DNA from: Manis javanica
Taxonomy: Eukaryota > Chordata > Mammalia > Pholidota > Manidae
DNA: 64,000 nt
Assembly (NCBI RefSeq): GCF_040802235.1
Contig: NC_133156.1
Span: 139,421,173 to 139,485,172 of the forward strand
Direction of reading: 5' to 3'
Part shown: piece by piece, positions 1 through 12,074 of the stretch
Numbering within the stretch: the stretch's first letter is position 1
Layout: the number at the start of each line of letters is the position of its first letter
Notes under the pieces: model-generated
Told to the model about the DNA's origin: nothing
The model's input: only the letters and a program-made list of their open reading frames with translations
The model's database searches: none
Made by a program: the position numbers and the translations under genes

Positions 1-68
1 TAGCAAAATCTGAAAAGGACACTACAATAAAGAAAAACCAAGCACCAATCTCTCTCACAAACATGGAT
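1..68 (+). mobile_element. L1 LINE fragment, upstream half
   Basis: This short stretch resembles the part of L1 ORF2 just upstream of the reverse transcriptase core. The same L1 resumes at 542 in the same orientation after an inserted LTR. It is noncoding now. The element is cut by the window edge, so its 5' extent is unknown. Confidence 0.5.
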
Positions 69-541
69 GTCAGAAACAGGAAAGCAACCGCTGACATTCG
101 GAAGCTAGCTGGTGCCCTCAGCCAGGCCTTGAAGTTATCCTGTTGAGCACAAAGAATCCCAGCAAACACCAGCAGCAGGTAAGGTCACGGTAGCCATGCT
201 GGATCAAGACTAGCTAATCAGGTCTGAACACAGACAAAAACCAATACTATTGTTCAAACTGTAACTATGATTAATCATCCCCCTGTCCTGACTAATAGCC
301 TCCATGCATTCTTCCTGTCTTAAAGATAAGATCCTCCTGACAGAATGATGGGAGCAAAGCTCTACTTTCTTAAGCCCTCCCTAAAAACACCAACTTCTAT
401 AATAAATCCTGCTTAACTCTTCTCATTGAGATGACCCATAGTTTCCATTGTGTGTAGCATTCCTCATTCCAAAGAGCAATAAACCCAATTTGTTCAACTT
501 CAAGTGTGTTCCTGGTGACCTTTGTCTGGAGAGTATTGACA
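69..541 (+). repeat. Solo LTR of an endogenous retrovirus
   Basis: The segment begins TGTCA and ends TGACA, a perfect 5-bp terminal inverted repeat of the TG...CA kind that bounds retroviral LTRs. It contains two AATAAA-type signals near 402 and 478, as expected of the U3/R part. Recognisable L1 sequence lies on both sides, so it is an insertion into L1 with no internal viral sequence, that is, a solo LTR. Only gat is shared at the two flanks, so the target duplication is eroded or unconvincing. The family was not identified; class I is my guess. Confidence 0.55.
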
Positions 542-2660
542 GATGTTTAAGTATACATGGAATATTTATGTATCAAATCCAACACTGTATAAAAAGAACA
601 ATACACACAACCAAGTTGGGTTGACTCCAGAAATGGAGTTAAAGATTAGTTTAACATTCAACAATCAGTGGATGTAATGTACTGGCTAAAAGAAAAAAAA
701 AGAAATACCATATTAGTAAATATGCACATATCTATTGGTAAATGCACAAGTTGCATTTGATAAAATTCAAAACCTATTCATGTTAAAAAAATGAAAACTT
801 GTAGCAAACATAGGAGAAAATTTCCTTTATCCTTTTATAGACCTATAAAACTATACAGCAAACACCACACTTAATGGTGAAGTATAAAAAGATTTTCCCC
901 TGGGAGAGAGAATTAAATAAGTATGCCACTATTTTCACTTCTGTTCAAGCAACTGGATGTTTTAGCCAGTATAACAAAGAGAAAACAAAAAGCTAGAAAT
1001 AAATCAGATAAACATTTGCAAGACATATACACTGAGAATTACAACTACTGAGAGAAATCTTTAAAATCTTATTTAGTGGAAAACTATGCCATGCTTAAGG
1101 ATTGCAGATTCATTTGTAAACATATCAATTGTTCCCAAATAAATCTATATCCCAGCAGGGATTTTTGTAAAGATTGCAATCAGATTTAAAATTGATGTGG
1201 AAATGCAAAGGTCCAAGAATAGAAGAAAATCTAGAAGAACAAATTTGAAATCTTATATGAGCAGATATCAAGACACTTTATAAAGCTGCAGCAATTAAAA
1301 GAGTATGTTATTGGTTCAAGGTCAGAGCAATAGACTAAGGCCCAGAAAAGAGAATAAAGAAACTGTCACTTGATTTTTTACAAAGGTGACACTTCAGTGA
1401 GGAAAGAATGGCCTTTTTAATAAGTCACAGGGGAACAAATGGAAATCTATATAAAAAGAAAAAAATCTTAAATCCCTACCTCACATATAATAATCAACTC
1501 TAGCTGGTTTGGAGCTATAAAAGTAGGTGAAAATAAAATGAAGATTCTCAAAGAGGAAAAAAGATATCTTCATGACCTTGGGGTAGACCAAAAAATTTTT
1601 AGCACACAACAGTAATAACCATAAATAAAATGATAGATAAACTTGACTACATTTAAAAGAATTTCAGTTCATTAAAAGACAACATTAAGAAAATGAGAAA
1701 TCTAACAACAAACTATTTGTAGTTTGTTGGGAAAACTATTTGTAATACAAATATCCAACAAAGAACTCCTATCCAGAATATACAGAAACTCCTACAAACC
1801 AATGAAAGAAAAGACCATCCAGTAGAAAAATAGGCAATAGACTTGAATACACTTTGCAAAAAAAAATCCAAATGCCCATGAAACATATGAAAAGGTGCTC
1901 ATTATTAGTCAGCAGGAAAATGTAAATTAAACCACAATGAAATGCAATTGACCATCAGAACACCAACTTCAGATGAGGATATTAAACAATCGAATTCTCC
2001 ATAGACTTCTGTTGGTAATGTAAATTAGTATAATCGACTGAAAACAGTTTGACCACATCCATTAAAGCTGAGCATAAACTTCTGCTCTCACCAATGATTT
2101 ACTCCTAAGTATAATCCCAAAATAAAATGAGTACACATGTGGACTAAAAGATATGTACAAAAAAGAATGCTCATGGAATCAACTATACTTCAATTTTTAA
2201 AAAATTAGGTACCAAAAATATAAAAAGAATGCTTATGGAAGCATTCGGCATAATAACCAGAAACTGGAAACAACACAAAAGCCTGTTACAGTAAGATGAT
2301 TCTTTATTGCCCAAAACAGTAAATGGATAGTGGTTTATTCATATAAGGGAATGCTGTGTAGCAATGAGAATGAAACACCTGTTATGTGTAACAACCTAAA
2401 TGAATCATAGACAAATATTGAATGAAAGCACACAGCAGTAAAAAGTACCTGCCATATGTATTCATTTAGGTAAAGTTCAGAACTTGCAAAAGCAATCATC
2501 TGTGATTGAAATCAGGATATTGGTTACTTTTATGGGGAGGAGGGAATTTACTGGAAGGAGAGATTCCAAGTTGCCACTAATGTTCCATATCTTGGCCTGG
2601 ATGGCATTTATAAATTGTGTTCACCTTGTGAAAATTAATACATGCTTTTCTCTATTTTTG
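542..2660 (+). mobile_element. Old L1 LINE, 3' part of ORF2 plus 3' UTR
   Basis: Degenerate L1 sense-strand sequence. Reverse-transcriptase-region phrases lie around 840-1000, the ORF2 C-terminal region around 1850-2420, and a 3' UTR-like tail runs towards about 2650. Many stops and indels make it non-coding. The short ORF starting at 2484 lies across the 3' UTR and beyond and is not a gene. Divergence suggests an old mammalian L1M-type copy; the exact subfamily cannot be set by eye. Confidence 0.7.
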
Positions 2661-5600
2661 TTATATTTTAATAAAAAGTTTATTTTCCAAGGTACCAAAA
2701 TTAAACATTTACTACTGTATAAAAAACAACAGCTATCATGGGAAGGGGGCCAATTATTTCTTCAAAACCATAGAGGTATAAGATTATGTATGGGATTGAT
2801 TTTGCCTCAGGTAGAAATTGGGAGCTCTGGAAGGCTAGAGGACTATACAGAAGCTCAAATTACTTTCAAAGACATTATACATTGCCTTTGCACATTTATA
2901 ATGACTTTTTGCTTCTTTATATCTCATTTCATTCTGTCCACTCAATTTCCTAAATGCCTTGAAGAAATCTGCCTAATACAAGGAACAAATTGTGCTGCTT
3001 GTTCCTGGCCTGTTGACATCACATCAAGGCTTAAGAAAAAAGAATTAAAATCTTAAACCCAGATATCCTCACTGTATCAGGATCACCCAAAGCACCACAA
3101 TGCCCAGAAATGGAAACCAACTTCTTAACCATTTCCCTGAGGAACACCACAAAGGCTCATTGTGGTAACTGTAAAGGGCAAGGCTTGCAGGCAACATCCC
3201 TCAACAGGAAGAATTTTGCTTCACCCTGGCTGTTTGAACACAGCTTGTAGATTGCACTGCAGAAACGACTTCTTCCTGTTGGGGTCTGGACAAATCATGC
3301 TCAGAGGAAAGAATAAACAAGGAAATAGGTAATAGTATGGTGGGAAAACGCTACTGAATTTAAACTCTGGTTTATTCCAGCTCTGGTTCTAACCAGTTTT
3401 TTGGTGCTGGCCAACTCACAACATCTATCAGTACTCAGTGTCTTAGCAAAATGAATATGTGCCTGTATGGTCACTACATTCTTGCATACGCTCATGAACC
3501 CTTTAAGGTATTTCTTAAAGCAAAACCTTATCTTAATACCATGGCCCCTAAAGCAGGACTGTGTAGTGGTGCCCTTCCTTGGATGGCGTGTGCCCACACT
3601 GTGTCACGTACAAGAATGTTAACTGCACATGTAGTAAGACAAGCCACTCTTCATTCATTCCTAGTCAGGGAACTTGTGTTTTAAGGACCCAGGATTATAT
3701 TCTCTCTGCTAGAGTCTCAACTGGCAATCATGCTCTTTAAGCCTTCTGTTTATGACTTCTGGTTCTTCATTTTTCACATGTCATTGAATAAAATAGTGCA
3801 CAGTAACAAATAGAATTCTTAAATGGGGCCAAAAACCAGCACAATTCTTTTAATCCAACCGGTCAGATGGTCATAAACAGGAAGGAAATTTTAATTCTAG
3901 TTTCCCAAATGTTTGGCAGAATGTGATTTCCAATCAGAGGTATTTAAAATTGTTCCAAGCAAATTTAAAACCTGCATCCAGCTAACCTGTTCTAGAAATT
4001 AAAATCTCCCTACTTACTTCTTATTGTATGGACACATTAGACAGCTTCCAGTGTTAACTGTGCTGAGCGTGCGATGGCCACATGACCAGAAGTTCCTAGT
4101 TACTCAGCTATGCAATGCCTGCCCTCCCATACTTTACAATCCAGCACAATTAACAGCATTTTGAACTTCTCAAAATAGCAAAAGGACAGACTGCATAGGC
4201 ATTGAAAACTTCCATTGTGCCAAATACTGCTCTAAGTACAGGAAATACAATGGTGGGGAAAAAATAGAAACAACTGTTGACTTCGTGGAAATAACACTCC
4301 AGAACTATCTTAAAAGTGTATAATAAGTTCTCTAATGAAGTTTAACTATGTGAAAAACCTTCAAACACTTTCAATTTTAAAAAGATCTAATTAATTTTGT
4401 GTACAGGGGACAAGACTTGGCAGGGGTGAGTCATTCTAGGCTCTTAATTATTATTATTATTACTTAAGTTTGGGTCTATATGTTGTTGGAGATTGCTATA
4501 TCATACTTGAAGGATTTCAATGAAAAGGCTCAATTTGCAGCAGAAACAATCCTTTATAAACTATAAGTACTCTCAGTACAGCCATTAAACAAGTAATAAC
4601 AATTGAGATTTAGAAAGACTAAGATTTTCCTGGAGAAATCAAGAAAAATTGTAAATAGAAGCATAAATTTGTTATCACCTCACTGGTGGGTAAACCCTGG
4701 GAGTAGATGCTGCCAGAAAAAAAGACTATGGCATTTAAGAAATCTAAGATATTTTGAAAAACTGAGTTCATAAGATAGTTTGATTAATGGAAAAAATGAA
4801 CCATTCTCTTGGATCTTTGATTTGGGCTGAGCTGTAGGAAAAGATTGATGTAGTTCCCAGGAAATTTTTATTTCTGGAGTCTATAGAGATCCAGAGAGAG
4901 GGTCAGCTTACTCATGGACTCATGAATGGTCAACTAAGTGGCCAAGAAAGCAGGGTAAGGCCAGGTGAGTGACACAGGGAAGGAGTGTGATAGAACCAGA
5001 GGCTGCACCTTCAGTGTGAAGTGATGACTTCCCTTGTGTGGGCAATAAACCCTCTCTAGGACATTGCAAGAATATTCTGTTATTGGAACAAATACAACTC
5101 CCACTTTAAAAATGGACGCATTGTTATAATTGTTTATAACCAATCCCATCACTTAAATCATGTATTTCTCTAATCACAAACAAAAGAAAAAACAGCTTTT
5201 ATGACAGCTGTAGTTTTATCAAAGCATAACAGCGGCCCCTAAATTGGACAGAAACCCTTTCTTAATGGAGAGTTATGATCACTTTCAAGACTGTGTATCT
5301 TAAAGTCATCATTTAATTAGAACAGAGGTTTTGACTTTTGGAAGCAACAATGAGAGATCAAAAGACAAACAATTCTGTGTAAATAACAGGTTGCTTTGTA
5401 TAACATCAGGTGAAAAGCCCACAATTGTAGTAGTTTGAATCATCAAAGATACCTGAGAAATTTTCCTCAAGAAAGCCTTTGGCCCCATGACCTTGACATA
5501 TCTATTTATCCATTTGATGAATTACTACAGTAAAATAGACAGGACTGGTGAAAATGAGAATTTTCAACAATGCATTATACTATATAACTATAATTCAACT

Positions 5601-7181
5601 TTATAGGACTAGTCATAGAGTCTAGTGCATGTGTTTTTAAGGCTGTTCTGCAGGTACCTTATTTATAGGTGATTAAATAGGCTGTCTTATCATTTCACTG
5701 AAAAACTGAACTTTAATACAATTCATAATTCCCTCCTACCCCAATGTTTCAAAGTGCAAATCTACAGATAACTGCTTTCCTGAAATGGAAACCTCTTTAA
5801 GTTGTGTATGTGCTGTTGGTGAACACTCATTTGAGCCCTAAGCAAAATAAAACAAAGACATCTAAAGTTAAACTTCATTATTTTTAGTCAATTTTAGGAG
5901 TCTATTAAATAATATGATCTTGTCATTCTCCCCAACCTACACTTCTGTGTGAGGATTTGATAACTGTCACATCAGCGAGTAAGGTAAAGAAACTGAACTA
6001 TATTTAATGTGACAGATGTAAGCAGCTGTCAGGTTTGGGATGTGAAGCCAGGTAATCCTTTAGCTCCTGCCTTTATGAATATCTAGAGATCATGAAATTC
6101 TGAGACCATGAAATTGGGAAGAGTTTTGTGAATGTGGGAATTTTTATTTGTACTGCAAATACACTTCAAGTTTTCAGTTTACTTTAACTGCTATTTATTT
6201 TTATATTTGTTTCATGCTTAAAAGAATGAAAATATACCAAATCATCCTTTTTCTCAAATCCTACTTAATAGGAACAGGATAATGAACTCAGAAGGGTATT
6301 TTTTGCACCAAGCTGATGTCACAGTTTCTAACTTGCTGAGCCATCATATATGCTGAGAAGTGAAAAGATAAACAGAAATAATGCCTATAATAAAAAGTAC
6401 ATTTGATTTTATTTGATTTGATAGGTTAGTTTTCCACAGAAAATGAAGAAAATGCACTCCCTGGCTCTAGATGCCCTAGATCTGTAAGCACAGGGGTAGG
6501 TTTTTCGGTAGGTCGTCTCTCCACAGAGGTGCTGGGCAAAGCAGAGCGTTCAGACACCTGCTTCAGGATATTACACCAGGAACTTCACTTGCTTCCAAAA
6601 TGTACTCGGTGAGGAATGAATTTTCCCCTCACACTAAATATAAAGCTCTAGAGATGGCTGCAACCAATGAAAGAAATATCTGCCACTTCTATCTTTTTAA
6701 TTTCAAAGCATAATGGAAGGGCAGTCTCTATCAGAGATCTCTGCCTTTTCTAACTATATTAAAAACAAAAATAAAAGGCAAGAAACATGCCCTGTAATTG
6801 CTCTTTCAGAAAATAGTTTCACAAAAGCATAGAACACAGCTGCTGTTCCCATCAGGGCACCAGGGTGAATTAAGGACATCAGAGACTTGAGTTAGGAACA
6901 TTTAAAAATCATCTTTGAATTAATTTGGTCCATGTCAAGCTTATTCTTTTTATTTCTCTATAAAGCAATTTTTCTGAGGACATTATTGTAAGGGCTTCCA
7001 AAGGGAATTATTCCAGGGTATGGAAGAGTTCCTGTGAAGCATTTTGACACTTAGGGGTAAATGTTTCTATAAAAGAAAGAGGAAACAGGAATCCAATTGT
7101 TACTTCTAGGAAACACTGTGCTCTTTTTTCCTACACTTCTTGGAGTCATTTTTCTTAATTCCGTTTCGATAACGATTAGTC
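2661..7181. other. Unique-looking AT-rich sequence, nothing recognised
   Basis: No gene, RNA or repeat could be recognised over this stretch apart from a short ATT run near 4448. Small ORFs at 3301-3597, 3451-3684 and 4934-5152 overlap one another or lack any known domain and look like chance. Old diverged repeats may be hidden here. Confidence 0.5.
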
Positions 7182-7487
7182 ATGGTTCATGGCTACATGA
7201 TCAGCAGATGTTTTTCTAGAGTGTTGTTCTGCTTTGTCACAACCATAATGAGTAGCTCTTGCCACAGGACCAAATGTTCATTCAAATATAATAAAAGGGA
7301 CAGAAAGTCAGTAAAGGAGGAAGGCAGAGACGAAACTGCACAGAATATTTTAAACAGATTCCAGTCATCCAGGGAAGCAAGTTACGGAACATCTTACATA
7401 GGTTGTCCAGACCAGGAATTTGCCCAAAAATTATCTCAACTTATCGTGGAAGCTTTGGGTTCTCAAATATTTCCTTCAGGGGATTGA
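7182..7487 (+). CDS. Possible terminal coding exon or short ORF, function unknown
   Basis: An open frame of 101 codons starts at an ATG with G at -3 and G at +4 and ends TGA at 7487. A splice-acceptor-like CAG lies at 7265-7267, inside the frame, so the real exon could begin at 7268 and encode about 73 residues. An AATAAA follows at 7576-7581, with a short A run from 7600, as in a 3' terminal exon or an old retrocopy. The last 25 residues (CPDQEFAQKLSQLIVEALGS and onward) form a good amphipathic helix with hydrophobics spaced 3-4 apart, like protein kinase A anchoring (RII-binding) helices. The middle is basic and polar. I do not recognise the protein. It could be a real last exon, a degraded retrocopy, or chance; codon conservation in other species would decide. 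Confidence 0.25.
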   Translation: MVHGYMISRCFSRVLFCFVTTIMSSSCHRTKCSFKYNKRDRKSVKEEGRDETAQNILNRFQSSREASYGTSYIGCPDQEFAQKLSQLIVEALGSQIFPSGD

Positions 7488-7575
7488 ATAATAGAAATCA
7501 TTGTTCATACTGGCATGGCTTTAATTATAAACACTATAAACAGCTGCCATTGTGGATTTGTAAATGAAGACACAA

Positions 7576-7581
7576 AATAAA
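7576..7581 (+). promoter_or_regulatory. Candidate poly(A) signal AATAAA
   Basis: AATAAA lies 89 bp after the stop of the ORF at 7182-7487 and about 20 bp before an A-rich run. Spacing fits cleavage and polyadenylation of a short 3' UTR. In AT-rich DNA the hexamer is common by chance. Confidence 0.3.
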
Positions 7582-7609
7582 GATTGAATGCCGTATTCCA
7601 AAAAAAATT

Positions 7610-8280
7610 ATTTTTTCATCAAATGACAATTGTCTTTATCAAGGAACAGACAGGAATCTCCTCCAACTAGGGAGGTGTCCATCTGACACTGAGCAGTGGT
7701 GTTCCAGTCCAGGTCAACTACAGGCTGGTACCAGAATAGCAGCTAAAATGGAGTCAAAATTTTGCCCAGGAAAGGTTTCAGGGACAGTATTTCTCTCTTG
7801 CCAAGACCTTGAGGCTCATTCGTTTCTGCAAAAGTCATTATAAGGGATAATCGACCTCCCCTTAGACTACATCAGCTGTGGCTTTCTCCTGCCAATCCAA
7901 AAAAGAGCAAAAATTTCCTTTCATGGCAATGTCTCTGATTGGAATGATAGATTCAGGCTAATTGAAAAACAGGGAATGGGTACATGTTTCTAAAACATAG
8001 TCCTACATTACCTGATCTACCCACAGATGAAAATAAGGCTTACATTCTCTGGCTCCATCTCACTTTCTTGTTCTTATTTCCTCCAAGAAATAATAAGTTT
8101 GACAGTGATGCAGAGCTAATTAACATCTTTCTCTCTCCGGTCTCTGTCCCACACACACACTCACTCACACTGTGGTTTTTCCATTGCTGCTGTTCAGGAC
8201 AGTGTACCTGTTGGTGCAGAGTGATGGTTGTGGTGGCAGTAGTAGTAATAGTAGTGGAGGAGGAAGAGGAATGAACATTA
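7610..8280. other. No recognised gene; low-complexity tail
   Basis: No gene or repeat recognised over most of this stretch. A CA-rich patch (8149-8170) and a GTG/GTA/GAG-rich patch (8221-8273) are low-complexity and explain the odd C-terminus of the small ORF at 7984-8274. Confidence 0.45.
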
Positions 8281-8284
8281 ATTG

Positions 8285-8515
8285 GAAAGATTAACTAGGA
8301 AGGGCAATTAACATCTGTTTTCTAGGTGCCAGGCTAAGTACCTTCTGTGCACTAACTACACCCTCTCAAAAATCTTATAAGGTAGGTATTATTATTATAC
8401 TTTTTTTCCCAAAGAGGAAACTGAGGTGTGGGGAAACCAGTTAACTTGCTCATGGTCACACAGCTGGTAAGTGGTGGCACACTAAGATCTGAATCCAAAT
8501 AGACTAACTCCAGGA
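8285..8515 (-). repeat. MIR SINE, reverse orientation
   Basis: Contains the reverse complement of the MIR core: a GAGGAAACTGAGG-type phrase followed by TTAACTTGCTCATGGTCACACAGCTGGTAAG. This matches the tRNA-derived ancient mammalian SINE. Ends are approximate. Confidence 0.8.
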
Positions 8516-8772
8516 CATCCCACCATTAACAGTTCTGATGCACTACTTTGAGCATATTAATAAATGGAGAGAAAGAACCTACAAAATGCCATTCCAGAGG
8601 CCATCTTTATTATTATCAATGTTCTTTGAATTTCCAGGATGCCAACATTAACAAAATATCATTAATACTAACACTTGGAAACATATTAGGGTTTCACAGA
8701 CACTTCTGAAAGCTAAGAAATCATTTCCCAAAAGGCCTACCTCGAGATTTGTGTGCAAAATCATTGTAATGA

Positions 8773-9097
8773 ATACAATTGGTCCTTAAACAACCCAGGT
8801 TTGAACTGCACAGGTCCACTTATTCCTGAACTTTTTTCAATAAACATATTGGAAATTTTACTGGATATTTGTGACAATTTGTAAAAGCAGTTTCTTTTCT
8901 CTAGCTTACTTTATTGTAAGAATACAGTATATAACATATAAAATATGTGTTGATTGACTATGTTATCAGTAAGGCTTCTGGTCAACAGGTTATTAGCAGC
9001 TAAGTATTTGGAGAGTCAAAAGTCATACTCTGATTTTTTATTGCACAGGGAGTCAGCACCCCGCACTCTCCCAGTGTTCAGGGATTGACTGTGTGTT
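8773..9097 (+). mobile_element. MER2-type Tigger DNA transposon (non-autonomous)
   Basis: The sequence opens ACAATTGGTCCTTAAACAA with a GGTTTGAACTGC phrase, carries the CTTACTTTATTGTAAGAATACAGTATATAA centre, and closes with a diverged inverted copy of the start. This layout matches the short MER2/Tigger (Tc1/mariner) elements of mammals, which move by cut-and-paste and duplicate TA. A TA lies at the left edge. No transposase is present. Confidence 0.7.
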
Positions 9098-9099
9098 TG

Positions 9100-9980
9100 C
9101 TTTAGAATGAATACTTCAGCTGGAAAAATGAGACTGCTTCCAGTCTTCACATACATCTCCAGAAAGCCACACAGACATCTCAGAATAACCAGTCAGGGTG
9201 GCAAAAAAACAGGGACTTTGCTTTCAGTTCCTTCACGCTAGTCGTGGTCTGCCTGGGTGACAACATGTGCAAAATGTCAGATGCTCTGTCATTTCCATCG
9301 ACGAGTCTGCTCTGAAGGGTTTGCTTGGAAATTACGTAACATCAAGTGGCTCAGTCTTTCCAAACTGTCTTAGTGGTTGAGTCTCTAAAATCCACCCCAG
9401 CCCAAATGGTTAGCCGTGGTGATCCCATGCCTCTTGCTGGTAACTGACCTAGAGGGAGCATCCAATCCAATCCTGGCCACTACCTCCCTGGTGAAGGTCG
9501 AAGTCAATGGAATTGCCAGAAAGCAAAGGGAGGGCCCTGAAGTGACACTGCACAAGCCGCCCTACCTATTAAATTCTTATTAAGTGAGATGAAAATGTTC
9601 CTTATATTTCCTTATATTTAAGTAATATGAGTTGGAGATTCCTGTTACTAAGTTGTCCTAACAGCTTCACTGAGCATGGAAAATCTCAAGAATTCTTATA
9701 TTTTCATGGCAGGCATTCAGAATCGTGCTTATCTGTTTAGAAATTAGAACCTGCCAACAACTCACAAAGTACCCAACCAAAGGCACCTCCACAGAAACCA
9801 TTCTGAGAAGTGTTTGTGGGCTGAATGAGGAAAAGAAACATCACTTTTCCCATCTTTTGCACGTAAGTACAGAGGAGAGAACCGGAGAACACTAAAATAA
9901 TTTTTCTGAAAAGTCATGATACAAGTGTGCTTGAGACAGAACCTTCTTGATAACTCTTTTTATGTGCTTTATACCATGAA
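9100..9980. other. Nothing recognised
   Basis: No gene or repeat could be supported in this stretch. Confidence 0.4.
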
Positions 9981-9984
9981 AAGC

Positions 9985-10165
9985 ATTTTCAAAGTAATTT
10001 CACATGTATCACACTTGATGTTCACCACCAACACCCAGGGATTCAAGTGGGACCTGTATTAACCTCCTTTAACAAATTAGGAAATTTTGATTCAGAGAGA
10101 TCACATTACTTGCCCTTGTTACAGATACATCTGTGACTAGGGCTCAGGTCCCCTGATTTGTATCT
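9985..10165 (-). repeat. Probable MIR SINE, reverse orientation
   Basis: Has the MIR order on the reverse strand: a GAGAGATCACATTACTTGCC phrase, a degenerate ACAGATACATCTGTGACTAG segment and GGCTCAGGTCCCCTGA. Diverged but recognisable. Confidence 0.6.
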
Positions 10166-10169
10166 CAAT

Positions 10170-12070
10170 GCTTTTTCCATTGTCTACAGTACCTGTGGAC
10201 TGGGGCTCAGTACGGCAGAGTGGAAAGGTGATGAGCTCTCAAACTACTTGTGCTTAGTACATAATAGATGTTCACAGATGATTCACATTCCTTTTGCCAT
10301 TTTTCTAATAGCCATCCTTATCCTCTGTCTTCATCACAGGAATACGCAAACTCACAATCACATTGGAGAGAGATTACTAAATGTAAGGTCCTGCTGAAAT
10401 CAGACAAGTCACTTTTACCAAGTTTAGCTAAACTAAATCGTTTCTGATTTTTAATCATTACCTTCAGCCTTTGACATCATAAATGACATTTGCATGATTA
10501 AGTATGTTAATATAATAGCTTTTATTATTGTGGTGATTGCCTTGCTGGGAAATTTACTCATTAGCAAAACGGCAATGAGTAAAACTATTCCAGTGAGAAG
10601 AGTTATCGTGCTCATTTGCTGCTAATCAGGAAAACAAATCTAGTTACAGCCGAATCTTAGGACTTTCCTACGTTGTGTGAGTCCTGGTGACACTGAGGTG
10701 GTCCCAGGCTGCCTTGCCTTGGAATGAAGTCTGAGGGGCCACAGAATGGTCAAAGAATCTTGGCTGAAGCCAGTTCCCCTTCACCCTGATCTCTGCATAG
10801 AGCTAGTCCACCAGGGAGCTAAGTCTTAGCCACATGTAGGAGCTAAGTCAAATAGATTTGGGCTGACTTCAGTTTAGACTCACATCACCAGGAGAGAGAA
10901 GCATATAGAAAATTTGGCTTATAGCTCTAAGGAATAAATATTTCTCTCACTACTAATTTTTTGCCATGCTAAATCAACAGTAAGAATGAGACTAAAAACA
11001 CAAGTGTTCCTAATGGTTTTAGTTAGAATGACCAGCCATCTCATTTTACCCAATGCAACTCTGGTTTACACCTGTTGTCCTGGCACAATTAATAGTGCAT
11101 CCCTTTCTCTAAAGGTTCCTGGTTTAGACATTAACTTATGTGGTCCCCCAAGATTTAGCTGCTTAAGAAATGGCTACCTGTTAATCAGTCTAAATATTCA
11201 CTGGTAGAGCTGTAGTCAAAAAACCCACATGAAGGCTCTTGCAGAAAAAAAATAATCAAGTCCATTTTCACAGGAATGAGTTACTTTCTCTAACTCCTCC
11301 ATCAGAAGTACGTGAGAGAACTCGTATCTCTCTCAAATTAGAGAGTCCCTAAATTTTATTGATAAAACCTAAAATTGTTTTATCATTTCATATAATGACT
11401 AATTTCTGTGGCACTGATGAGGAATGAGATATATAATATAAATATAAAATCCATGAAATTGAACCTATCCCTCTTTAATTTTGTGTTTAGAGAACTTTTT
11501 GTTAAATGTACTGAATGAGTTACACCAAATATAATTTTGTCTTTCATTGCTAACTAAAGGTCATAATAAAAGGGATTGATTGCATTGTGGAGGTGATGTG
11601 GTCACTGAAGTAATTAGTATTTAGCTTGACCTTTCACTGAATTCCTTCTAACTCTGTTTTTCTTCTACATTCTCCCTTGCTATTAATTGTCATTCTTTCA
11701 GGAGTCAAATGTTGGCAGTTCCCTACTCTCCTCCAACACTTTTAATTCATTATATGTTATAAACTAGGAAGAACTACAGGTTTCCAAGTACAACCCCAAG
11801 CTTACTAAATCAGTAGCTCTAATTTTAGAAATGATTCTGAGTAAATGGGCTCTCATCAGAAAGTAGATCTAGTCAAGTAAGACATACAGGTTTGTGATAG
11901 TCATTGTCTTTCTCCTAAGAGGAATGCTCCAATATTTCTGTGTTCTTAGGTATGCGCTAGATAACAAATTTTCCAGAACACCTAACCTCAGAAAAATTTG
12001 AGCATTATTAAACTTTAGTTTTATATTATGTTTTATGAATTCTAATAAATGAAAAATATTCTGCAAAATC
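10170..12070. other. Nothing recognised
   Basis: AT-rich sequence. Short ORFs here (for example 10158-10397 and 10986-11207) have no domain, signal or conservation that I can see. Confidence 0.4.
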
Positions 12071-12074
12071 CTTT

